Part shown: piece after piece, positions 45,433 to 64,000 of the stretch
Layout: each line of letters begins with the position of its first letter
Numbering within the stretch: the stretch's first letter is position 1
Source: Magnolia sinica
Lineage: Eukaryota; Streptophyta; Magnoliopsida; Magnoliales; Magnoliaceae
DNA length: 64,000 nucleotides
Assembly (NCBI RefSeq): GCF_029962835.1
Contig: NC_080583.1
Location: forward strand, 72,029,158-72,093,157
Direction of reading: 5' to 3'
Translations under genes and position numbers: made by a program
Notes under the pieces: model-generated
Database searches by the model: none
Told to the model about the DNA's origin: nothing
Seen by the model: only the letters and a program-made list of their open reading frames with translations

Positions 45433-45671
45433 CATTCTAGTTTAGGAGATATGTTTGTTGAATACATGGACAAAGAAATGAATTAAAAGATAAAAAAATA
45501 TTTTTATATACTTATATATACATATTTATATAATTATGTATTAGAGAAAAATGTAAGGGAAAAAAAGTTCTCACAAAAAAAAAAAAAAAAAATGCCAGAC
45601 CGCCGCGTCACTGCCGCCGAACTGGCGGTAGTGCCGTGGCAGTCTGTGTTATTTTTTTTCTTTTTTCTTTT

Positions 45672-46135
45672 TAATATGTTACTTTTGTGGGTCCCATCAT
45701 GAGGCCTGTGTTATATCCAAACCGACCATCTATTTGGCGAGCTCATATTAAGGCTTGAGACAAAAAAATAAGATAGATCTAACTATCAAGTGGACCACAC
45801 TGTAAAAGGCAGTGGGGAATTGAACATCTACCATTGAAGCCCTTTCAGGGTTACAGAAGTTTTGGATCATTATGAAATTTGTTTTTCCTCTTCATCCAAG
45901 TCTTTGTGACCCTATGAATGAACTTAGACGGGGAGGATTTCTCACAAACATCACAGTGGGCTCCACACCTGAGTTTCTAATGGTTGACACTCATTCAACA
46001 CTGTTTCCTGTAATGTGGTATACTTGAGACTTGGATATACCTCATTTTTGGTCTCATACCATAAAATGATCTGGAAAAATATGTAGACGGCATGGATGAA
46101 AAGCAAACATCATGGTGGGCCCACATACCACTGGC
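45672..46135. mobile_element. Family-1 element of the GAGCTCGCC subfamily (right flank)
   Basis: It begins TGTGGGTCCCATCATGAGGC and ends CATCATGGTGGGCCCACA. Its left part is an inverted match to 40060-40262. Confidence 0.65.
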
Positions 46136-46274
46136 GATCCGCCATTGGCGGGTGGCAGCAGGCGTACCCAATCCGTTTCCTTGAAAAGGAGGGGTTTTCG
46201 TCCTGGAATTTGTCGTCCGTAGGAAGAGGTCTAAGTGCGTATGTTAAGGTTGTATTGTTTCAAGAATATCCAAT

Positions 46275-46420
46275 GGATAAAATGTGGGGCCCACAGTCGT
46301 AAATTTCTCTTTTTCCTTTAGTGTGGTTCACCTGAGTTTTGGATCTGCCTCATTTTTAAAATCATAATTTAAAATAATGATCCAAAAAGGATGAACGGCA
46401 TGGATAAAGATCTCAATACC
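46275..46420. mobile_element. Family-1 fragment (right half)
   Basis: 'tcacctgagttttggatctgcc' and 'gatgaacggcatggataaa' match the right half of the family; the rest is absent. Confidence 0.4.
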
Positions 46421-46474
46421 GAAACCTAATCCGTAGAGAAGAGACCGGATTCTTTTGGGTAGATCCCCGGATAC

Positions 46475-46940
46475 ACTGAGGTGGGTGAGATCCCTGAGCG
46501 TAGGGCCCACTTTGATGTATTTTACTTACATCCACACCGTTTATCCATTTTTAAAGATCATTTTAGTGCATGATACAAAAAATAAAGAAGATCCAAATCT
46601 TATGTGGACCATACCATAGGAAACCGTATTGATTGAATCACCATCGTTAAAAACTCAATGGGAGCTAACGGAATGTTTATTTTCCATCTAACCTGTTGAT
46701 AAGGTTAAAAATACCTGGATGAAGAGACTAAACAAATATATGCTTGATAAAAAACTTTTGTGGCCCATAAGAAGTTTTTAATAGTCAATTACCTTTGTTT
46801 CCTGTATCATGGTCTACCTGATATTTGGATCTATTTCATTTTTGACATCATGCACTAAAATGAGTTTTCAAAACAGATTAACGGCGTGGATATAAGACAT
46901 ATAAACTACAGTGGACCCCACGGTCAGGGATCCCACCCTC
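46475..46940. mobile_element. Family-1 element, near full length, GGGATCCCTGA subfamily
   Basis: It begins GGTGGGTGAGATCCCTGAGC and ends GGTCAGGGATCCCACCC, inverted copies, followed inward by GTAGGGCCCAC and GTGGACCCCAC. The interior is typical of the family. Confidence 0.7.
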
Positions 46941-47029
46941 TTTGAGCTTGTAGCAAATACTCCTGCGCGTAAACTTTATTAGCAAGCGTGTATATATAGT
47001 CACCTCCATCTATATGTTATTCAACTGTC

Positions 47030-47410
47030 AGTGTGGGGCCAACCATATTGTCTATATGCGATCCAATCCGTACATCAAGTGATTCCCAGCATGATGTTTG
47101 GATGCCCCAAAAATAAGGCCTGATCAATGATTAGATAGGAAACACCATAGAAAACAAGTGACAAACGCCCAAAAACTTCCAAATTCATGCTGAGGTCAAC
47201 GTGGTGGTTGGATCGCCTATATATTTTGGAGGTTCCATTTTCTTGGTGGGGCAACCCTTCTGGACGGGTTAGATTCAGTACGCAAAACACAACGGGCCCC
47301 ACAAGTAGAGTAGAGGAATAAGCATTTCCCACACGTTCTAAATTTTTAGTTAGACAAAGTAACATCCAAATGACGTTAAGTAGTAGAGTTATAGTATACA
47401 ACGAACACTA
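47030..47410. mobile_element. Small element of another GGCCCCAC-ended group, upstream of the subtilase
   Basis: 'cagtgtggggccaaccatat' at the left and 'aacgggccccacaag' at the right, with 'ggaaacaccatagaaaacaag' inside. It ends about 90 bp before the subtilase ATG and so overlaps the likely promoter zone. Confidence 0.4.
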
Positions 47411-47422
47411 TACAACGAACTT

Positions 47423-47441
47423 AGAAGAAGAAGAAGAAGAA

Positions 47442-47474
<33 letters not shown>
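47423..47474. repeat. (GAA)n(TA)n microsatellite just upstream of the subtilase
   Basis: Seven GAA-type triplets are followed by about 30 bp of TA, ending 29 bp before the ATG. The TA part may serve as a TATA region, but that is unproven. Confidence 0.8.
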
Positions 47475-47475
<1 letters not shown>

Positions 47476-47502
47476 TCTTTTTCCTTACAAACTACAATTT
47501 CC

Positions 47503-58481
<10,979 letters not shown>

Positions 58482-58789
58482 AAATGCTAGGAAGTAGCAG
58501 AAAGGAGAGAATAGTTCTACTTAGATGGTAGGAGCTTAGAATTTATATTTTTGAATTTCTTGTTTTTTCGTGTTTAAGTTTAGTTTCCAGGATAACCAAA
58601 AATGAATTTTGATTCCAATGCATTATTTCAGTTTGCAAATCTTCATCCTCTTATCATTCTTGATATTGTCCTTGCTTATTAGGTGGCATTTATTAAACTA
58701 ATTTTAAAGGACCATGGTAGATGAGTGGTGTAGAGCGGGTCACGGACAGTTTCATGGCCAAGATGGATCAGAAAAGGCCCGGTCAACGA
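58482..58789. other. Subtilase 3' flank
   Basis: The 3' untranslated region should end within the first ~150 bp. T-rich and 'aatgaa'-type signals are present around 58600, but none is decisive. A direct repeat of 'gcccggtc(a/g)acgacagaagtgatccg' starts near 58776. Confidence 0.4.
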
Positions 58790-59420
58790 CAGAAGTGATC
58801 CGGACAGGCCCGGTCGACGACAGAAGTGATCCGGACCGTCAGACCTTAGATCGGGTATATCTCACGATCCGAAATGAGTTATCGGGCGTAATATGTATGA
58901 GCCGGATTTCCGAAATACCCCCGGATCGACAGTCATTTCCCTATTTTAATTCCTTTTTTACTATTAATAGTAAGTTTTAGTTTGATTATAACTCTTCATC
59001 TGTCGGGCTTTAGGAGTTGCACCCAACGTGAAAAGAGCTTAGAATAATTAGGAGAATGGTTTGGTAAAGCCAAATAGGACACTTACCATTTTTGGCCGAA
59101 AACCTTGCGCACTAGTAGACATCACTACCATCTATAAATAGTGAGTTTACTATTTATAGTAAGTTATGAATTCTAGGAGTTTTAGTTATAGTTTGCTTCT
59201 AATTTCTCTCTCATTGCTTGGTACCCCTAAGTTGTGAATTCATTTATTTCATTCATTAATCAATTTCAAATTTTATAGAATTTATTTTCTATTTTACTTT
59301 TTTTCTTTCTCATGGATTCAAGAAGCCTATGTGAGGAGTCCAGAGAAGTTCCGTGATTCGGAACAGTTATCCTATTGAGGAAGACGGTGCTCGACCTGAT
59401 CACGTTTATCCCTGCGTCAA
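58790..59420 (+). repeat. Dispersed LTR-like repeat, copy 2 (plus orientation)
   Basis: The inverted match to 975-1500: 'gaagtgatccggaccgtc', 'actatttatagtaag', 'ttcattaatcaattt', 'gtgaggagtcc' and 'cgacctgatcac'. It continues into the tandem repeat below. Confidence 0.5.
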
Positions 59421-59437
59421 TGAGCTATTGCATTGTG

Positions 59438-59850
59438 GGTGTGTGGATAAAAGAGAAGAGATCACCATCTTCTTTGTAGAGATAATCTTGAATCCACAAA
59501 GAAAAAAAAAAAAGCTCTAAAACAATAAATAAAATTGATATTATTGATGAAGAAGCCGGCCATTACTTGCTCGCTTTGAACCGGGTGTGTGGATAAAAGG
59601 GGAGATCTTCTTTATATAGATAATTTTGAATCCACAAAGGCAAAAAAAAAAAAAGCTCTAAAACAATAAATAAAATTGATATTATTGATGAAGAAGCTCG
59701 CCATTGCTCGCAACCGTTTGCTTTGAATTGGGTGTGTGGATAAAAGAGAAGAGATCACCATCGTCTTTATCAAAGTAATCTTGAATCCACAAAGAAAAAA
59801 AAAAAGTCTAAAACAATAAATAAAATTGATATTATTAATGAAGAAGTGCT
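59438..59850. repeat. Three ~146-bp tandem units
   Basis: Each unit runs GTGTGTGGATAAAAG, 'gaatccacaaag', an A-run, 'aaaacaataaataaaattga', 'attgatgaagaag'. Starts are at about 59438, 59585 and 59731. Confidence 0.85.
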
Positions 59851-61020
59851 GTTTAATGGCCTTAATTATATAACCAAAAGTGGCCTTAGACTCCTTCTTA
59901 AACTTCTATCTAAAACAAATACTTTGGATTTCAACTAGACTTAAAACCCTAAAATTAGCAAAAATAAAACTTACTAAAAATAGTAAGTTTTGAACGAAAA
60001 TACAATTGACCCAGACAATTTTTCTTAATGCCAACCAACTATCTCTTTAGATTTATCAAAAGATTTTAGTTGACATATCATACGCATGATTCTAATAACT
60101 GGTCACAAGTTACAACCATTAGAAGTTATAGTGTCCAATTAAATCCCTACAGCTCCAAATTTGTACATCTTGATTTGCAACTCAACTAATGTCTAGGTTA
60201 GTGATCCACTATTTACTAATAGAAGATCCCATGTATGCCTCCAAAAATATTCTAAAGAACATCCATAAGGAGACCAACCAGCTCCTAGTATTGCTTGGAA
60301 ATTCCACTAAGAATAAAAATTCCAAAATAAACGGGCCAAGAAGTCCAGCATAAACCCGACCTGCATGCCATAAACCAGTGTGCGAACCGCATCAAGCTCA
60401 AGCCCACTCCATGATCCTTTTTATTCTAACATTGTCGGGGCTCAATTGACCCTACCTAACCCAGCACAACCACCTTTGGGTTTAAGAATGGAATAGGAGG
60501 GTGAGGGTACATGGAGCCCTACTTAATTAGTAAATACAAACATCATGTGAATGAATTGCTACTTATTATCTATTAAATTTTTTTCTAGATTTTGGGATGT
60601 GTTGTGTCATGTCATCTAGCACAAATCATTGTTAAGCATATGGGCAAATCAGGTCGGGTGGGGTTCAAGGCCAGTGCGACTCATTTTCTTAAACTGGTCA
60701 CATTGTAACCTAGCCTTACTCATTGCCCATTTAACCTAGCCAAAACCCTCCTAAAAAGTGGGTTAAGCCACTTCACCCATTGTCACTCGTACCGAGCAGA
60801 GTAGGTTGCATAGGGTTCAATCTGATCCCAACCTGTTTGCTTAAGTGGGCCACATTTTTCAAGCCATGCCCAATCCACCATCCATTTTGTTTGTCTCAAA
60901 CCTATGTTTGAAGCAGGTCAAGCAAATAGACCTATAGTTTGCTACCCCCAACGGTTATGAGCGATGAAGGGTGCAAAGAATTGGAGGAAATGGCAAAAAC
61001 CTCACTCCAATTATGTTTGG
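59851..61020. other. No gene seen; a possible decayed hAT-like segment at 60640-60960
   Basis: AT-rich to 60500. 60640-60960 has GGTCGGGTGGGG-type words like the hAT subterminal motifs elsewhere, but no ends were found. Confidence 0.35.
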
Positions 61021-61029
61021 CAAATGCCG

Positions 61030-61850
61030 TCATTTATAATGTCCTTGATCAAAAGACCACAAAAAGACTTTGGAAGAAATTAGATAGCTTCTACATGACA
61101 AAATCATAGCCGAATTGTCTGTATCTGAAAAGGCAATTGTATAATATGAATATGTTAAAAGAGTTGGATCTTAATGATCACACCAGCGTGTTTAATCATA
61201 TACTTCGCAAATTGACGAATGTGGAAGTGAAGATTAACGAGAAAGACCAAGCCCTAATTCTATTGAACTCTCTTCTAAAGTCTTATAATAGCTTTGTAGA
61301 CATTATGTGCTATGGTAGGAAGACCATTGATGTTGAGACTATCATCTCAATCCTTCAGTCGAAGTACTTGAGAAAGAAGGACAGCGGCACAAGTTTCTCT
61401 ACGGATTCATTGGTAGCTAGGGGAAAGAATTTTAAGTAGAAGAAGGAAAACTCGCGATCATGATCTAAGTCTGAGGGCAAAGGGAAGATGAAGTATTAGA
61501 ACTGTGGGAAGTAGTGGCATATGAAGAAGGATTGTCAAAATTCTAAAGCCCGTAAGGAAAAAAAAAACCAAATGAAGTGCCTAAGTAGGCCAACACGGTC
61601 GATGTGGATGGTGATGTCTTGACCACATCTAAATCTAGCTATCTCAGCGTTAAGTGAATTTTAGATTCAGAGGCTTCATACCATATGATTTTTCATCAAG
61701 ATTGGTTCACCGGTTATAGTCAGTGTGATGGTGGACAGGTGTTTATGGACAATGACATTGCTTGTAAAGTTATTAGAATCAGAACGGTATACATCAAGAT
61801 GTTTGATGAAACGGAGCGAATCATGAGTGATCGCAACGTCGTGTAGAACG
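61030..61850 (+). pseudogene. Ty1-copia gag and protease start, decayed
   Basis: An open stretch (61137-61439) reads LKELDLNDHTSVFNHILRKL and VEVKINEKDQALILLNSLL, typical of copia gag. A zinc knuckle follows near 61500 (NCGK.WHMKKDC) with its first Cys lost and stops inside. Near 61660 ILDSEASYHM corresponds to the protease active site DSGA with Gly changed to Glu. Matching sequence continues to about 61800. Not functional. Confidence 0.75.
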
Positions 61851-62664
61851 CACCTAGATGTACTTGGTTAGGAAGATATAGACCTAAACTTAAATCAATG
61901 CGAGGCATGCATCTCAATGCGTGAGCATGATCCCTAAGGCGTACTCAAATCGAGAAATCATGGGATATTCTCCCTACCCATGTGAAATTACCCCTCATGC
62001 CCCTATCACTTGGCAAAAGACCAAGGTTGCTATCATAGCATTTCCTAATCCCCCATGCACCATTAATGCAAAGCCCTGTTGCGCAGCACGCCAACAACGT
62101 TAGTGAACCGAGATCCAATCTCCAGTCTCACACATAAACGATAAACAAAAAGAAATATAATTTAGAAGAAGAATCAAAGCATTCCAAATAGACCACAAGA
62201 TAAGATATACATGGAAAAATCCCAACAAGGCTAAAAAACCACGGGTGCAAACTTTCGCTATACAGAAAATGAGATTACAAGCAATATACTAACTTTTTCT
62301 CTTTAGATGTATAGAGAAAACTATTTGCCCACACTTTAAAATAACTCTCATAACCCTAGAAAAGCCTTAGAGACCCTATTGATAGTTTAGGCAACTTCCC
62401 TTTCCCACCTTTGCGAAATTGAGTCAAATTTTCGCAGTCCATATCAAATCTTCAAAACGAATATGTGTAACCTCGATTGGTTGAGCAGATTACTCAACTA
62501 GTCAAGCAGACCCTCGACTGGTCGAGCACCTCGGAACCAAAAAACTGATGCTCGCTGAACTTTGAGTCGAGCCAGCCCTCAATTGGTTGAGTGGGCCACT
62601 CAACCAGTCGAACAGGGCACTCGACTGGTCGAGCAGCCCTGTCCAGATACGACTCAGCATCCCA
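61851..62664 (-). mobile_element. Mostly unassigned; right part is probably the 3' LTR start of the minus-strand copia element
   Basis: On the minus strand CCAAGTAGGAGATTTTT, a copia-type polypurine tract, leads into TGGGATGC at about 62664. Repeated CTCGACTGGTCGAG-type palindromes follow (62500-62640). The far end of the LTR was not located, and 61851-62100 shows no recognisable feature. Confidence 0.4.
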
Positions 62665-62769
62665 AAAATCTCCTACTTGGAGACACATCACCATAAACCT
62701 ACGTCTTCTACATCCAGATGCACCACCTCCCTGTCTTCAAGCCTAGAGACCAATCAAAGCTGAACAAAG

Positions 62770-64000
62770 TTTTAGCTTCTCCCGTGTGATCGCCTTAGTC
62801 AGCATATCGACAGGATTCTTACTTATATAAATCTTCTTTAGAGCAATCGATCCATCTTCCAGTAACGAACGTATGAAGTAATATCTGATGTCAATATTTT
62901 TGGTCCTAGAATAAAAGGCTGAATCTTAGCCAAGTGTATTGCACTTTGACTATCACTATACAGCTTGCAATCTGCTTGCTTCTTACCCAATTCTTCCATG
63001 AAACCTTGCATCCACACCATCTCTTTGCACGCTTTTGTAGCTGTAACATATTCTGCTTCTATTGTACTGATAGATGCTATCTTCTGTAACTAAGAGATCC
63101 AACTGACTGCAGCACTACCCAGAGTAAAGACATAACCTGTAATGCTTCTTCTGCTGTCGATATTTCCTACCGAATCTGAATCTACATAGCCTTGTAGCTT
63201 AATTTCTGATCCACCATAACACAGCCCTATATCCACAGTACCTAACAGGTATCTGAAGATCAACTTCACAGCTTCCCAATGTTCCTTCCTGGGGTTGTTC
63301 ATGAACCTTCTAACAACTCACACTGCTTGAGCAATGTCTGGCCTCGTGCTCACCATAGCATACATGAGACTCTCAATAGCTAACGCGTATGGGACTTTAG
63401 CCATGTAGTCTCATTCCTTCTTCATCTTTACACTTTGCTCCTTAGAAAACTTGAAGTGGTTGGTTAATGGAGTGCTAACCAGCGTAGCACCTCCCATACT
63501 GAATCGATCAAGTACCTTGGTTATGTACTCTACCTGTGACAAAACTAGTTTCTTGTTTTCTCTGTCATGCTTTATTCGCATGCTTAGGATTTGTTTTGCA
63601 GCTCCTAAATCCTTCAGGGCAATTCTTTAGACAATTATCTTTTGAGATCTGAGATGACCTTCATGCTTGATCCGGCCACAAGCATATCATCAACGTATAG
63701 AAGAAAGATGATGTATGATGTATCAAACTTCTTCAAATAGCAACAGTGGACTGCTTGACATCTCCTAAAATCGTTTCCTGACATGAAACTGTCGAACTTC
63801 TTGTACCACTACCTCGAGGCCTAGTTCAAGCCATATAGACTCTTCTTTAGTCTACACACCTTGTTCTTCTTTCCTGGTGCCACGTATCCTGTCGGCTGAT
63901 ATATATATATCTCTTCTTCAAGGTCCCCATGAAGAAAGGCTGTCTTAACATCTAACTGCTCTAGATGTAAGTCCTTTGTAGCCACTATACTCAAGACCAT
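62770..64000 (-). pseudogene. Ty1-copia pol (reverse transcriptase and RNase H), decayed, cut by the window edge
   Basis: From the right edge on the minus strand: LDVKTAFLHGDLEEEIY, KVCRLKKSLYGL, FLLYVDDMLVAGSS (catalytic YVDD), EHWEAVKLIFRYLLGT, GYVDSDSVGNIDSRRSITGY and LYSDSQSAIHLAK. Several stops and shifts lie between them. Orientation is opposite to the gag remnant at 61030, so they belong to different insertions. Confidence 0.85.

Larger units (their letters stand above)
40357..45646. mobile_element. 5.3-kb foldback-like element with satellite arms
   Basis: Left arm: a GC-rich self-complementary end at 40357-40439 (CAGACTGCCACAGCACTA...), a unique segment 40440-40750, then a 21-bp satellite. 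Right arm: the same three parts in reverse order and orientation (satellite 43561-45240, unique 45241-45594 apart from a SINE, GC-rich end 45595-45646). Unique-segment matches include 'ctcctaaactagaatg', 'cttacatttttctctaatac' and 'ggtaggagaagctaattta'. The core holds a LINE remnant. Long arms built of short tandem repeats recall foldback elements. No transposase or clear target-site duplication was found, so an inverted duplication by another route remains possible. Confidence 0.6.

Noticed and set aside
61921..62103. 60-codon plus-strand frame
   Set aside because: No domain, no splice partners, and it lies between two decayed retrotransposons.

Overview
The window looks like nuclear DNA of a flowering plant. 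Spliced eukaryotic genes, plant-type transposons and many short GGGCCCCACC-ended inverted-repeat elements sit in a gene-poor, repeat-rich background. The dense GGGCCCCACC elements, kilobase introns full of them, and an O-methyltransferase of the benzylisoquinoline/phenylpropanoid type would suit a woody magnoliid (Magnoliaceae or Lauraceae-like). That assignment is inference, not proof.

Only two host genes appear intact. (1) On the minus strand, 6930 to 567, is a two-exon class II plant O-methyltransferase of 356 aa, interrupted by a 5.3-kb transposon-filled intron. (2) On the plus strand, 47503 to 58481, is a ten-exon cucumisin-like subtilase of 750 aa. Its ten exons join without a frame break, and the Asp/His/Asn/Ser catalytic set is present.

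Layout. 1-8.2 kb: the O-methyltransferase with its intron elements, including a hAT transposon carrying a two-exon piece of DNA topoisomerase II, then a cluster of inverted-repeat elements behind its promoter. 8.2-11.2 kb: short tandem repeats and the 3' end of a Ty1-copia element. 11,170-28,876: one 17.7-kb En/Spm (CACTA) transposon inserted in the copia reverse transcriptase, with a TCT target-site duplication. It holds two decayed transposase genes, palindromic subterminal repeats, a 3.2-kb telomere-like TTTAGG satellite and several nested small elements. 29.1-32.5 kb: non-coding, LTR-like. 32.5-39.2 kb: two copies of a ~0.8-kb segment flanking a Ty3-gypsy LTR and pol end; one copy is split by a LINE. 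40.36-45.65 kb: a giant inverted repeat whose arms are 21-bp satellite arrays, with a LINE reverse-transcriptase remnant in its centre. 45.7-47.4 kb: small inverted-repeat elements. 47.5-58.5 kb: the subtilase. 58.7-64 kb: an LTR-like repeat, a tandem repeat and two decayed copia elements in opposite orientations.

The two host genes do not obviously work together. Most of the sequence records successive nested insertions. No rRNA, tRNA or CRISPR was seen.
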